Origin: Glycine soja
Taxonomy: Eukaryota > Streptophyta > Magnoliopsida > Fabales > Fabaceae
Length of the DNA stretch: 64,000 nucleotides
Direction of reading: 5' to 3'
NCBI RefSeq assembly: GCF_004193775.1
Contig: NC_041002.1
Location: 6,187,261 to 6,251,260 of the forward strand
A model generated the notes under the pieces. It had not been told where the DNA came from and made no database searches. It was given only the letters and a program-made list of their open reading frames with translations. The position numbers and the translations under genes were made by a program. Every line of letters begins with the position of its first letter. The first letter of the stretch is position 1. This document shows, piece by piece, positions 23,788 to 35,065 of this stretch.

Positions 23788-25290
23788 TGTAACACCCCAG
23801 TTTATGATAAATATATTGATATTTATTAAGTATGTATTTTGAGTTTTTATAATTAATTGAATTAAGTAAATATTTTAGAGTAAGATATTTGGTTGAAATT
23901 GAATTTTAATGATTAATCATGTGGAACATAAATTAATAGAGTTTTTAGAAATTAAATAAATGAGAGAACTTGACTTTTGTTAATTAAAATAAGGGTTTCA
24001 TAGTATTAGAAAATAAATAGAGTAAAATGATATTTTATAAAATAAAACGATGTTTTAATTGGTTATTTATTTAATAAAAGAGTAAAATAGAGTTCTTTTT
24101 TTATAAAATAAAAAATAAAGAGATAGAATAAATAATAGACTTAGAGTATCCTAACTAGAAATAAAGACATACCAGGTCAGTTTTTACAATTACGATACGT
24201 CTTTACACTTTTTCTTCCTCCCAAATTCGTTCTCCCTTCTTCCTCTTCCAAAACCCTCTCTTTTTCTCGCATACACCTAAACCTGCTCTAATAAAACTAT
24301 GATCCCAAACTCGTTAACCGTTGGATTGTCCTAAATTTGGACACCACCTTTGAAACTTATTTTCTTACATCCCATTGTTGGGATTGTTGAAAACATATTT
24401 GTAGAGAGAGAAATTCCTCCCGCACGAAGACAGTGAAATTGAGGCTCTAATCCATTCTCCTTCTCTTTAACGCTTGGAAATCCTAGCAGAGCAACCAGAG
24501 GAAAAGCTTAAGGAATCTTAGGGAATTGCTAGAGATGCCACTATCGTTGTCAGACTACACACGTGAACCCGCTTAGAGGTAAGGGATGAGTTTATCACAA
24601 TTGGGGCTAAACTGAACGTGTGTAGGAATCCTTAGATGATCAAATTGGGATTAATTTTGGGGTATTTTATGCGTTTTAATTTTGCATGTACAATGATAAC
24701 AACAAATTACTCATGTTTGATGGGTCAACTAATGCCTTGATGCGAATTGGATGGTTTAATTAAGTGTTTGACCTTGATTGTTAGAAACCTAGAAATTTGT
24801 GAATTCTTGATTCTTGTATGTTTTCTTAAAATTGATTGAGGGGTTTTGTTCCCCATGATATGATAATGTGTTAGTGAGAAGGTGTGATGAGACATGTGTT
24901 GTGAACAAGTATGGGATTAACACGTTTCTTAATGTGATTATATATGTTATTGTGAAGTGTAAAGTGATGACATTGAGTTGTAAGCCATGAATTGTATAAT
25001 CAGACAACTGTAAGACCCTTTAAGGACGGGAGTTAATGCGTGACGAGTATTGTGATGGGATCCATTGTGGGAACTCGACGAGTTGAATCAGTTTGAGGCA
25101 CGACGAGTTAAAATGATTTTGAAAACAATTGAGTAATTGTGTGTATTGCACAATTCAAACTCCGGTGGCACATATGATCTTAAATGCCAACTTTAATGAG
25201 ATGATTAGTCATATGAACATAACATATTAATTTTATTACTGCGTGATATGTATATGATGCATGAGGTGTGATAACAAGATGTCTTGGGAT

Positions 25291-26437
25291 TGTTAGTGTT
25301 TAGCTCTACTGAGCTTTAAAAGATTGGCTAAGATTTTGTTAAAACATAAGCACTTAGACAATGAAGGAAAGCTGGAGTTGCTGCACGTGATGTCCAACGT
25401 TATGTCAAGGAATAAGATCGGGCTGCACAATGCACAAGGCAAGATAAAATGTCAAATGAAGAATTGAAGTTGCAGGATCCACGATGTCGGATACAATGTC
25501 CTGACATCCTGCCCGAGAATACTGGAGTTGCTGTACAATGCAAGATAAAAGTCAAGTGCAGAAGTGAAGCTGCAGGATCCACGATGTCGGACACGATGTC
25601 CTGACATCTGGCCCGATAATACTGGACATATAAATCTGTTATATCTTTAACAGATTATTGTGCAGTTAGCAAGAGATTAGATGATCTATCTTCTGGAACG
25701 AATTAAAAGATAATTAAAGTTCGAATTTCAAAGAAGAAGAGTTCGTTCAGGGATTAAAGATTAAAGATTAAAGATTCAAACTAAAAGATCAAAAGTTATC
25801 TTTTAGTTCTTTAACTGCAGATTTTTTCAGAAGAAGATAGATCTCCTCCAGCACAAGCCGTTGCAGCCCAGAAACGCAAATTGCTATATAATCATGGAGG
25901 CTGCACGAGTTCTGGACCAAGTCCGGGATCGAAGAGTTATTTTGTGAGTTTTGGGACTTGAGTGTTTTGTGAGCCACCTTGATGGTACCCTAACATCAAG
26001 TGTTGGACCTAAGTGTGTAGAGTTGATCTCTAGTGTGTAGAGTTGATCTCTAGTGTGTAGAGTTGATCTCTTTTGTTCAGAGTTGATCTCTGGTGTGTCT
26101 TTGATTTAATTGTAAACACGGGAGTGTGAGTGAGAGGGAGTGAGCGGAGGTTCTCATATCTAAGAGTGGCTCTTAGGTAGAGATCGCACGGGTAGTGGTT
26201 AGGTGAGAAGGTTGTAAACAGGGGCTGTTAGACCTTGAACTAACACTATTGAGAGTGGATTTCCTCCCTGGCTTGGTAGCCCCCAGATGTAGGTGAGGTT
26301 GCACCGAACTGGGTTAACAATTCTCTTGTGTTATTTACTTGTTTAATCTGTTCATACGGACACATATAATCTGCATGTTCTGAAGCGTGATGTCGTGACA
26401 TCCGGTACGACATCTGTCCCCTGGTATCAGAATTTCA
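25291..26437 (+). repeat. 5' LTR of the SIRE1-like element
   Basis: TGTTAGTGTTTAGCTC ... CAGAATTTCA. It carries palindromes GATGTCCTGACATC (25595-25608) and GATGTCGTGACATC (26389-26402). A duplicated block contains GGATCCACGATGTCGGA (about 25476 and 25576). Four tandem AGAGTTGATCTCT copies lie at 26038-26098. A TATA-like ATATAAAT lies near 25625. Confidence 0.96.
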
Positions 26438-26439
26438 AT

Positions 26440-26452
26440 TGGTATCAGAGCA
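26440..26452 (+). promoter_or_regulatory. primer-binding site, initiator-Met tRNA
   Basis: TGGTATCAGAGCA lies 2 bp after the 5' LTR. It is complementary to the 3' end of plant initiator methionine tRNA, the usual primer of Copia elements. A similar GGTATCAGA word also lies in the last 20 bp of the LTR. Confidence 0.95.
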
Positions 26453-26495
26453 GGCACTCGAAATCACTGAGTGAGATCTAGGGAGATAAATTCTG

Positions 26496-29400
26496 ATGAA
26501 CATGGAGAAAGAAGGCGGACCAGTGAACAGACCACCAATTCTTGATGGAAGCAACTATGAATACTGGAAAGCAAGAATGGTGGCCTTCCTCAAATCACTG
26601 GATAGCAGAACCTGGAAAGCTGTCATCAAAGGCTGGGAACATCCCAAGATGCTGGACACAGAAGGAAAACCCACTGAAGAATTGAAGCCAGAAGAAGACT
26701 GGACTAAAGAAGAAGACGAATTGGCACTTGGAAACTCCAAAGCTTTGAATGCTCTATTCAATGGAGTTGACAAGAATATCTTCAAACTAATCAACACATG
26801 CACAGTGGCCAAAGATGCATGGGAGATCCTGAAAACCACTCATGAAGGAACCTCCAAAGTGAAGATGTCCAGGTTGCAACTATTGGCTACAAAATTCGAA
26901 AATCTGAAGATGAAGGAGGAAGAGTGTATTCATGACTTCCACATGAACATTCTTGAAATTGCCAATGCTTGCACTGCCTTGGGAGAGAGGATAACAGATG
27001 AAAAGCTGGTGAGAAAGATCCTCAGATCCTTGCCTAAGAGATTTGACATGAAAGTCACTGCAATAGAGGAGGCCCAAGACATTTGCAACATGAGAGTGGA
27101 TGAACTCATTGGTTCCCTTCAAACCTTTGAGCTAGGACTCTCGGATGGAGCTGAAAAGAAGAGCAAGAACGTGGCGTTCGTGTCCAATGATGAAGGAGAA
27201 GAAGATGAGTATGACCTGGATACTGATGAAGGTCTGACTAAGGCAGTTGTGCTCCTTGGAAGGCAGTTCAACAAAGTGCTGAACAGAATGGACAGGAGGC
27301 AGAAGCCACATGTCCAGAACATCCCTTTCGACATCAGGAAAGGCAGTAAATACCAGAAAAGGTCAGATGTAAAGCCCAGTCACAGCAAAGGAATTCAATG
27401 CCATGGGTGTGAAGGCTATGGACACATCATAGCTGAATGCCCCACTCATCTCAAGAAGCAGAGGAAAGGACTTTCTGTATGTCGATCTGATACAGAGAGT
27501 GAACAAGAAAGTGACTCTGACAGAGATGTGAATGCACTCACTGGGAGATTTGAATCTGCTGAAGATTCAAGTGATACAGACAGTGAAATCACTTTTGATG
27601 AGCTTGCTACATCCTATAGAGAACTATGCATCAAAAGTGAGAAGATTCTTCAGCAAGAAGCACAACTGAAGAAGGTCATTGCAGATCTGGAGGCTGAAAA
27701 GGAGGCACATAAAGAGGAGATCTCTGAGCTTAAAGGAGAAGTCGGTTTTCTGAACTCTAAACTGGGAAACATGACCAAATCAATAAAGATGTTGAATAAA
27801 GGCTCAGATATGCTTGATGAGATGCTACAGCTTGGGAAGAATGTTGGAGACCAGAGAGGACTTGGACTTAATCATAAATCTGCTGGCACAATAACCATGA
27901 CAGAATTTGTTCCTGCCAAAAACAGCACTGGAGCCACGATGTCACAACATCGGTCTCGACATCATGGAACGCAGCAGAAAAAGAGCAAAAGAAAGAAGTG
28001 GAGGTGTCACTACTGTGGCAGGTATGGTCACATAAAGCCCTTTTGCTATCATCTACATGGCCATCCACATCATGGTACTCAAAGTAGCAGCAGCAGAAAG
28101 AAGATGATGTGGGTTCCAAAACACAAGATTGTCAGTCTTGTTGTTCATACTTCACTTAGAGCATCAGCTAAGGAAGATTGGTACCTAGATAGCGGCTGTT
28201 CCAGACACATGACAGGAGTTAAAGAATTCCTGGTGAACATTGAGCCCTGCTCCACTAGTTATGTGACATTTGGAGATGGCTCTAAAGGAAAGATCATTGG
28301 AATGGGAAAGCTAGTTCATGATGGACTTCCTAGTCTGAACAAAGTACTGCTGGTGAAGGGACTGACTGCAAACTTGATCAGCATCAGTCAGCTGTGTGAT
28401 GAAGGATTCAATGTAAACTTCACAAAGTCAGAATGCTTGGTGACAAATGAGAAGAGTGAAGTTCTAATGAAGGGCAGCAGATCAAAGGACAACTGTTACC
28501 TATGGACACCTCAAGAAACCAGCTACTCCTCCACATGTCTATCCTCCAAAGAAGATGAAGTCAGAATATGGCATCAAAGATTTGGACATCTGCACTTAAG
28601 AGGCATGAAGAAAATTATTGACAAAGGTGCTGTTAGAGGCATCCCCAATCTGAAAATAGAAGAAGGCATAATCTGTGGTGAATGTCAGATTGGAAAGCAA
28701 GTCAAGATGTCCCACCAGAAGCTTCAACATCAGACCACTTCCAGGGTGCTGGAACTACTTCACATGGATTTGATGGGGCCTATGCAGGTTGAAAGCCTTG
28801 GAGGAAAGAGGTATGCCTATGTTGTTGTGGATGATTTCTCCAGATTTACCTGGGTCAACTTTATCAGAGAGAAATCAGAAACCTTTGAAGTATTCAAAGA
28901 GTTGAGTCTAAGACTTCAAAGAGAGAAAGATTGTGTCATCAAGAGAATCAGGAGTGACCATGGCAGAGAGTTTGAAAACAGCAGGTTCACTGAATTCTGC
29001 ACATCTGAAGGCATCACTCATGAGTTCTCTGCAGCCATTACACCACAACAGAATGGCATAGTTGAGAGGAAAAACAGGACTTTGCAAGAGGCTGCTAGGG
29101 TCATGCTTCATGCCAAAGAACTTCCCTATAATCTCTGGGCTGAAGCCATGAACACAGCATGCTACATCCACAACAGAGTCACACTTAGAAGAGGCACTCC
29201 AACCACACTGTATGAAATCTGGAAAGGGAGGAAGCCAACTGTCAAGCACTTCCACATCTTTGGGAGTCCATGTTACATTTTGGCTGATAGAGAGCAAAGG
29301 AGAAAGATGGATCCCAAGAGTGATGCAGGAATATTCCTGGGATACTCTACAAACAGCAGAGCATATAGAGTATTCAACTCCAGAACCAGAACAGTGATGG

Positions 29401-31226
29401 AATCCATCAATGTGGTTGTTGATGATCTGTCTCCAGCAAGAAAGAAGGATGTCGAAGAAGATGTCAGAACATCGGGAGACAATGTAGCAGATGCAGCTAA
29501 AAGTGGAGAAAATGCAGAAAACTCTGATTCTGCTACAGATGAATCAAACATCAACCAACCTGACAAGAGACCCTCCATTAGAATCCAGAAGATGCACCCC
29601 AAGGAGCTGATCATAGGAGATCCAAACAGAGGAGTCACTACAAGATCAAGGGAGATTGAGATTGTCTCCAACTCGTGTTTTGTCTCCAAAATTGAGCCCA
29701 AGAATGTGAAAGAGGCACTGACTGATGAGTTCTGGATCAATGCTATGCAAGAAGAATTGGAGCAATTCAAAAGGAATGAAGTCTGGGAGCTAGTTCCGAG
29801 ACCCGAGGGAAGTAATGTGATTGGCACCAAGTGGATCTTCAAGAACAAAACCAATGAAGAAGGTGTTATAACCAGAAACAAGGCCAGACTTGTTGCTCAA
29901 GGCTACACTCAGATTGAAGGTGTAGACTTTGATGAAACTTTTGCCCCAGTTGCCAGGCTTGAGTCCATCAGATTATTACTTGGTGTAGCTTGCATCCTCA
30001 AATTCAAGCTGTACCAGATGGATGTGAAGAGCGCGTTTCTGAATGGATACCTGAATGAAGAAGCCTATGTGGAGCAGCCAAAGGGATTTGTAGATCCAAC
30101 TCATCCAGATCATGTATACAGGCTCAAGAAGGCTCTCTATGGATTGAAGCAAGCTCCAAGAGCTTGGTATGAAAGGCTGACAGAGTTCCTTACTCAGCAA
30201 GGGTATAGGAAGGGAGGAATTGACAAGACTCTCTTTGTCAAACAAGATGCTGAAAACTTGATGATTGCACAGATATATGTTGATGACATTGTGTTTGGAG
30301 GGATGTCGAATGAGATGCTTCGACATTTTGTCCAACAGATGCAATCTGAATTTGAGATGAGTCTTGTTGGAGAGCTGACTTATTTTCTGGGACTCCAAGT
30401 GAAGCAGATGGAAGACTCCATATTCCTCTCTCAAAGCAAGTATGCAAAGAACATTGTCAAGAAGTTTGGGATGGAGAATGCCAGTCATAAAAGGACACCT
30501 GCACCTACTCACTTGAAGCTGTCAAAGGATGAAGCAGGCACCAGTGTTGATCAAAGTCTGTACAGAAGCATGATTGGGAGCTTACTATATTTAACAGCTA
30601 GCAGACCCGACATCACCTATGCAGTAGGTGTTTGTGCAAGATATCAAGCCAATCCTAAGATAAGTCACTTGACTCAAGTGAAGAGAATTCTGAAATATGT
30701 AAATGGCACCAGTGACTATGGGATTATGTACTGTCATTGTTCAGATTCAATGCTGGTTGGGTATTGTAATGCTGATTGGGCTGGAAGTGCAGATGAAAGA
30801 AAAAGCACTTCTGGTGGATGCTTCTATTTGGGAAACAACCTTATTTCATGGTTCAGCAAGAAGCAGAACTGTGTGTCCCTATCTACTGCAGAAGCCGAGT
30901 ATATTGCAGCAGGAAGCAGCTGTTCACAACTAGTTTGGATGAAGCAGATGCTGAAGGAGTACAATGTCGAACAAGATGTCATGACATTGTACTGTGACAA
31001 CATGAGTGCTATTAATATTTCTAAAAATCCTGTTCAACACAGCAGAACCAAGCACATTGACATTAGACATCACTATATCAGAGATCTTGTTGATGATAAA
31101 GTGATCACACTGAAGCATGTTGACACTGAGGAACAAATAGTAGATATTTTCACAAAGGCTTTGGATGCAAATCAGTTTGAAAAACTGAGGGGCAAGCTGG
31201 GCATTTGTTTGCTAGAAGAATTATAG
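26496..31226 (+). CDS. gag-pol: SIRE1-like Gag-Pol polyprotein
   Basis: One open frame of 1576 codons runs from ATG 59 bp after the LTR to a TAG. Gag is at residues 1 to about 300 ([16 protein letters not shown]), with a first CCHC knuckle at 302-315 ([14 protein letters not shown]). An acidic, coiled-coil-prone stretch spans about 375-435 and a second CCHC knuckle is at 504-517. Protease has LDSG at 564-567. Integrase has its zinc finger from H693 and catalytic D758, D821 and E857 (35-residue spacing). Reverse transcriptase has YVDD at 1261-1264 and RNase H follows from about 1420. All catalytic residues looked for are present. The product would be cleaved by its own protease and would drive packaging, reverse transcription and integration. 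The stop lies in a readthrough context (see 31224-31232). Confidence 0.97.
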   Translation: MNMEKEGGPVNRPPILDGSNYEYWKARMVAFLKSLDSRTWKAVIKGWEHPKMLDTEGKPTEELKPEEDWTKEEDELALGNSKALNALFNGVDKNIFKLINTCTVAKDAWEILKTTHEGTSKVKMSRLQLLATKFENLKMKEEECIHDFHMNILEIANACTALGERITDEKLVRKILRSLPKRFDMKVTAIEEAQDICNMRVDELIGSLQTFELGLSDGAEKKSKNVAFVSNDEGEEDEYDLDTDEGLTKAVVLLGRQFNKVLNRMDRRQKPHVQNIPFDIRKGSKYQKRSDVKPSHSKGIQCHGCEGYGHIIAECPTHLKKQRKGLSVCRSDTESEQESDSDRDVNALTGRFESAEDSSDTDSEITFDELATSYRELCIKSEKILQQEAQLKKVIADLEAEKEAHKEEISELKGEVGFLNSKLGNMTKSIKMLNKGSDMLDEMLQLGKNVGDQRGLGLNHKSAGTITMTEFVPAKNSTGATMSQHRSRHHGTQQKKSKRKKWRCHYCGRYGHIKPFCYHLHGHPHHGTQSSSSRKKMMWVPKHKIVSLVVHTSLRASAKEDWYLDSGCSRHMTGVKEFLVNIEPCSTSYVTFGDGSKGKIIGMGKLVHDGLPSLNKVLLVKGLTANLISISQLCDEGFNVNFTKSECLVTNEKSEVLMKGSRSKDNCYLWTPQETSYSSTCLSSKEDEVRIWHQRFGHLHLRGMKKIIDKGAVRGIPNLKIEEGIICGECQIGKQVKMSHQKLQHQTTSRVLELLHMDLMGPMQVESLGGKRYAYVVVDDFSRFTWVNFIREKSETFEVFKELSLRLQREKDCVIKRIRSDHGREFENSRFTEFCTSEGITHEFSAAITPQQNGIVERKNRTLQEAARVMLHAKELPYNLWAEAMNTACYIHNRVTLRRGTPTTLYEIWKGRKPTVKHFHIFGSPCYILADREQRRKMDPKSDAGIFLGYSTNSRAYRVFNSRTRTVMESINVVVDDLSPARKKDVEEDVRTSGDNVADAAKSGENAENSDSATDESNINQPDKRPSIRIQKMHPKELIIGDPNRGVTTRSREIEIVSNSCFVSKIEPKNVKEALTDEFWINAMQEELEQFKRNEVWELVPRPEGSNVIGTKWIFKNKTNEEGVITRNKARLVAQGYTQIEGVDFDETFAPVARLESIRLLLGVACILKFKLYQMDVKSAFLNGYLNEEAYVEQPKGFVDPTHPDHVYRLKKALYGLKQAPRAWYERLTEFLTQQGYRKGGIDKTLFVKQDAENLMIAQIYVDDIVFGGMSNEMLRHFVQQMQSEFEMSLVGELTYFLGLQVKQMEDSIFLSQSKYAKNIVKKFGMENASHKRTPAPTHLKLSKDEAGTSVDQSLYRSMIGSLLYLTASRPDITYAVGVCARYQANPKISHLTQVKRILKYVNGTSDYGIMYCHCSDSMLVGYCNADWAGSADERKSTSGGCFYLGNNLISWFSKKQNCVSLSTAEAEYIAAGSSCSQLVWMKQMLKEYNVEQDVMTLYCDNMSAINISKNPVQHSRTKHIDIRHHYIRDLVDDKVITLKHVDTEEQIVDIFTKALDANQFEKLRGKLGICLLEEL

Positions 31227-31232
31227 CAACTA
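31224..31232 (+). promoter_or_regulatory. stop-codon readthrough site between pol and the env-like ORF
   Basis: TAG CAA CTA fits the TAG-CAR-YYA context known to allow leaky termination (tobacco mosaic virus type). The frame stays open through the next 2058 bases into the env-like ORF, which lies in the same frame. Stop-codon suppression is the published way in which SIRE1 expresses its envelope-like protein. Function in this copy is inferred from sequence. Confidence 0.85.
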
Positions 31233-33284
31233 CAGCAATCTGAACGTGCCCAAACGAATCACTTAACATTAATAGCACGTTCACTATTAAGCCAAAACGA
31301 ATTCGACCGTTGCTTCACACGCCCCTCTACATTCTTCATTCAAATTTATATCTGCTTGGCATTCGTGTTTTCACCAGCATTTCCCAATAGTTTTCTGAGA
31401 TTTACGAAATCATTCCAAACGCTCTGCTTTTCCATGGCTACCTCACCAAAAGAAACTTCCGCTTCTGGTTCACCCGCTGTACCATCATCTCCGCACCAGG
31501 AACAACCAGAATTCAACATCCAACCCATACAAATAATTCCTGGTCAAGCTTCTGTCCCTGAGAAACTGGTTCCCAGAAGACAACAGGGAGTGAAGATTGC
31601 TGAAAACCCTAGCCTTGCAACAAGTCCTAGGGAAGTAGACACGGAGATGGACAAGAAAATCCGCGGTATTGTGAGTAGCATTCTGAAAGATGCTTCTGTG
31701 CCTGATGCTGAGAAAGATGTTCCAACATCTTCCACCCCAAGTGTTTCTGTGCCTGATGCTGAGAAAGATGTTCCAACATCTTCCGGTCCAAATGCTGAAG
31801 TACTCTCTTCCCCCAGCAAAGAGAGATCAACAGAGGAAGATGATCAAGCGACAAAGGAGACCCCTGCACCAAGGGCACCAGAACCTGCTCCAGGTGACCT
31901 CATTGACCTGGAAGAAGTAGAATCTGACGAGGAACCCATTGCCAACAGATTGGCACCAGGCGTTGCAGAACGATTACAAAGTCGGAAAAGGAAAACTCCC
32001 ATCAAGAGGTCTGGACGAATCAAGACTATGGCCCAGAAGAAGAGCACTCCAATCACTCCTACCACATCCAGAAGGAGCAAGGTTGCAATCCCCTCCAAGA
32101 AGAGGAAAGAAATTTCCTCATCTGATTCTGATGAGGATGTCGAACTAGATGTCTCGACATCAAAGAGGGCCAAGACATCAGGGAAGAAGGTGCCTGAAAA
32201 TATCCCTGATGCTCCATTGGACAACATTTCCTTCCACTCCATTGGCAATGTTGAAAAGTGGAAATATGTGTATCAACGCAGACTTGCGGTTGAAAGAGAG
32301 CTGGGAAGAAATGCCTTGGATTGCAAGGAGATCATGGACCTCATCAAGGCTGCTGGACTGCTGAAGACTGTCAGCAAGTTGGGAGATTGCTATGAAGGCT
32401 TAGTCAGGGAATTCATTGTCAACATTCCCTCTGACATAACTAACAGAAAGAGTGATGAGTATCAAAAGGTGTTTGTCAGAGGAAAGTGTGTTAGATTCTC
32501 CCCTGCTGTGATCAACAAGTACCTGGGCAGACCTACTGAAGGAATGGTAGATATTGATGTTTCTGAGCATCAAATTGCCAAGGAAATCACTGCCAATCGA
32601 GTCCAGCATTGGCCAAAGAAAGGGAAGCTTTCAGCAGGGAAGCTAAGTGTGAAGTATGCGATTCTACACAGGATTGGTGCTGCAAACTGGGTACCCACCA
32701 ATCATACTTCCACTGTTGCCACAGGTTTGGGTAAATTTCTGTATGCTGTTGGAACCAAGTCCAAATTTAATTTTGGAAACTATATATTTGATCAAACTGT
32801 TAAGCATTCAGAATCTTTTGCTGTCAAATTACCCATTGCCTTCCCTACTGTATTATGTGGCATTATGTTGAGTCAACATCCCAATATGTTAAACTACACT
32901 GACTCTGTGATAAAGAGAGAATCTCCTCTATCCCTGCACTACAAACTGTTTGAGGGGACACATGTCCCAGACATTGTCTCGACATCAGGGAAAGCTGCTG
33001 CTTCAGGTGCTGTGTCCAAGAATGCTCTGATTGCTGAACTCAAGGACACATGCAAGGTGCTGGAAGCAACCATCAAAGCCACCACAGAGAAGAAGATGGA
33101 GCTAGAACGGCTGATCACAAGGCTCTCAGAAAGTGGCATTGATGATGAAGAAGCAGCTGAAGAAGAGGAAGAGGCAGCTGAGGAAGACAAAGAAGCAGCT
33201 GAAGAAGAAGAAGAAGCTGCTGAGGAAGAGGAAGAAGCAGCAGAAGAGACAGAATCAGATGATGATTCTGAAGCCACCCCATGA
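31227..33284 (+). CDS. SIRE1 envelope-like protein (expressed by readthrough, or from ATG 31434)
   Basis: The frame is open from the pol stop to 33284. The first ATG is at 31434 (MATSPKETSASGSP), giving about 616 residues; readthrough would give about 685. The N-terminal third is Ser/Pro-rich with two near-identical VPDAEKDVPTSS units. A basic, Lys/Arg/Ser region follows (SRKRKTPIKRSGRIK). The middle has a globular domain with VEKWKYVYQRRLAVERELG, as in the putative plant transposon protein family. The end has a heptad-like KMELERLITRLS segment and a tail of EEAAEEE repeats. I see no clear signal peptide and no convincing membrane span except a hydrophobic patch, FPTVLCGIMLS. The env label therefore rests on position and SIRE1 precedent, not on demonstrated function. 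Confidence 0.85.
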   Translation, partial: QLQQSERAQTNHLTLIARSLLSQNEFDRCFTRPSTFFIQIYICLAFVFSPAFPNSFLRFTKSFQTLCFSMATSPKETSASGSPAVPSSPHQEQPEFNIQPIQIIPGQASVPEKLVPRRQQGVKIAENPSLATSPREVDTEMDKKIRGIVSSILKDASVPDAEKDVPTSSTPSVSVPDAEKDVPTSSGPNAEVLSSPSKERSTEEDDQATKETPAPRAPEPAPGDLIDLEEVESDEEPIANRLAPGVAERLQSRKRKTPIKRSGRIKTMAQKKSTPITPTTSRRSKVAIPSKKRKEISSSDSDEDVELDVSTSKRAKTSGKKVPENIPDAPLDNISFHSIGNVEKWKYVYQRRLAVERELGRNALDCKEIMDLIKAAGLLKTVSKLGDCYEGLVREFIVNIPSDITNRKSDEYQKVFVRGKCVRFSPAVINKYLGRPTEGMVDIDVSEHQIAKEITANRVQHWPKKGKLSAGKLSVKYAILHRIGAANWVPTNHTSTVATGLGKFLYAVGTKSKFNFGNYIFDQTVKHSESFAVKLPIAFPTVLCGIMLSQHPNMLNYTDSVIKRESPLSLHYKLFEGTHVPDIVSTSGKAAASGAVSKNALIAELKDTCKVLEATIKATTEKKMELERLITRLSESGIDDEEAAEEEEEAAEEDKEAAEEEEEAAEEEEEAAEETESDDDSEATP

Positions 33285-33918
33285 TCATCAGACCCTTATT
33301 TTTGCTTTTCACTTTTATTAGCTAAAGGGGCATGTCCCTTAGAACAATTGATTGTTATTGGTCTGTAATATTTGCACATTAATTTCATGCATCCTACTTT
33401 TGCCAAATTTATGTCTAAAAAGGGGGAGTAATAGTATTATGCTTGCTATTATGCATGATTTTGAGCAGTAGGATACTATGTATGATGTATGGCAGTAGGA
33501 TACGATGTATGCATGACTCATGATTTTGAGGGGGAGTTGTATGTATATGATTTTGAGGGGGAGACTGCTGCTGATGATGACTGATGTAAGCTACTAGAAG
33601 ATGCTGCAGTAAGAGCATGAAGACAGGGGGAGCAGATAGCGGATGTCACATGAGATGTCTCGACATCCTGGAAAAGACTAGTAGCTGATAGAAGATGCTG
33701 CAGTAAGCATGAAGACAGGGGGAGCAGAAGCAGAAAGCTGATGTCACGAGAGATGTCTTGACATCCTGGAGAAGACTTGTAGATTTGCAACTTGAAGAAT
33801 TTCCGCTGTGCTTGATTACTCTGATAATGGAAGTTGCGGATCCCACTTGCATAACTGCTCGTACCTGCTCAGGAAGTGTCTAAGTATGTTTTAGACAAAA
33901 TTTGCCAAAGGGGGAGAT
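33285..33918 (+). promoter_or_regulatory. SIRE1-like 3' non-coding region with repeated polypurine tracts
   Basis: G-rich tracts lie near 33420 (AAAGGGGGAGTAATAG), 33529, 33555, 33625, 33716 and finally 33906-33918 (CAAAGGGGGAGAT), which abuts the 3' LTR and should be the working primer. Two palindromes, GATGTCTCGACATC (33654-33667) and GATGTCTTGACATC (33752-33765), sit in a duplicated block of about 100 bp. Multiple tracts and palindromes here are a recorded Sirevirus feature. Confidence 0.85.
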
Positions 33919-35065
33919 TGTTAGTGTTTAGCTCTACTGAGCTTTAAAAGATTGGCTAAGATTTTGTTAAAACATAAGCACTTAGACAATGAAGGAAAGC
34001 TGGAGTTGCTGCACGTGATGTCCAACGTTATGTCAAGGAATAAGATCGGGCTGCACAATGCACAAGGCAAGATAAAATGTCAAATGAAGAATTGAAGTTG
34101 CAGGATCCACGATGTCGGATACAATGTCCTGACATCCTGCCCGAGAATACTGGAGTTGCTGTACAATGCAAGATAAAAGTCAAGTGCAGAAGTGAAGCTG
34201 CAGGATCCACGATGTCGGACACGATGTCCTGACATCTGGCCCGATAATACTGGACATATAAATCTGTTATATCTTTAACAGATTATTGTGCAGTTAGCAA
34301 GAGATTAGATGATCTATCTTCTGGAACGAATTAAAAGATAATTAAAGTTCGAATTTCAAAGAAGAAGAGTTCGTTCAGGGATTAAAGATTAAAGATTAAA
34401 GATTCAAACTAAAAGATCAAAAGTTATCTTTTAGTTCTTTAACTGCAGATTTTTTCAGAAGAAGATAGATCTCCTCCAGCACAAGCCGTTGCAGCCCAGA
34501 AACGCAAATTGCTATATAATCATGGAGGCTGCACGAGTTCTGGACCAAGTCCGGGATCGAAGAGTTATTTTGTGAGTTTTGGGACTTGAGTGTTTTGTGA
34601 GCCACCTTGATGGTACCCTAACATCAAGTGTTGGACCTAAGTGTGTAGAGTTGATCTCTAGTGTGTAGAGTTGATCTCTAGTGTGTAGAGTTGATCTCTT
34701 TTGTTCAGAGTTGATCTCTGGTGTGTCTTTGATTTAATTGTAAACACGGGAGTGTGAGTGAGAGGGAGTGAGCGGAGGTTCTCATATCTAAGAGTGGCTC
34801 TTAGGTAGAGATCGCACGGGTAGTGGTTAGGTGAGAAGGTTGTAAACAGGGGCTGTTAGACCTTGAACTAACACTATTGAGAGTGGATTTCCTCCCTGGC
34901 TTGGTAGCCCCCAGATGTAGGTGAGGTTGCACCGAACTGGGTTAACAATTCTCTTGTGTTATTTACTTGTTTAATCTGTTCATACGGACACATATAATCT
35001 GCATGTTCTGAAGCGTGATGTCGTGACATCCGGTACGACATCTGTCCCCTGGTATCAGAATTTCA
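33919..35065 (+). repeat. 3' LTR of the SIRE1-like element
   Basis: It has the same length and, by eye, the same sequence as the 5' LTR. It is followed by GGGAT (35066-35070), after which the split Gypsy LTR resumes. Confidence 0.96.

Larger units (their letters stand above)
25291..35065 (+). mobile_element. complete SIRE1-like Copia (Sirevirus) retrotransposon, 9775 bp
   Basis: Both LTRs are 1147 bp with no difference noticed by eye, and the element is flanked by perfect GGGAT duplications (25286-25290, 35066-35070). The order is 5' LTR, primer site, gag-pol (PR-IN-RT-RNase H order, hence Copia), in-frame env-like ORF, several polypurine tracts, 3' LTR. The env-like ORF behind a suppressible stop, the repeated GGGGGAG tracts and the palindromic motifs all point to Sirevirus, specifically the soybean SIRE1 type. 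Both reading frames are open. Equal LTRs imply a very recent insertion. Confidence 0.95.

Noticed and set aside
29212..30512. Antisense frames of up to 202 residues inside SIRE1-like pol
   Set aside because: Shadows of a strongly supported sense frame with all catalytic motifs.
32939..33312. Antisense Ser/Ala- and Leu-rich frames
   Set aside because: Complement of the acidic EEAAEEE tail of the env-like ORF.
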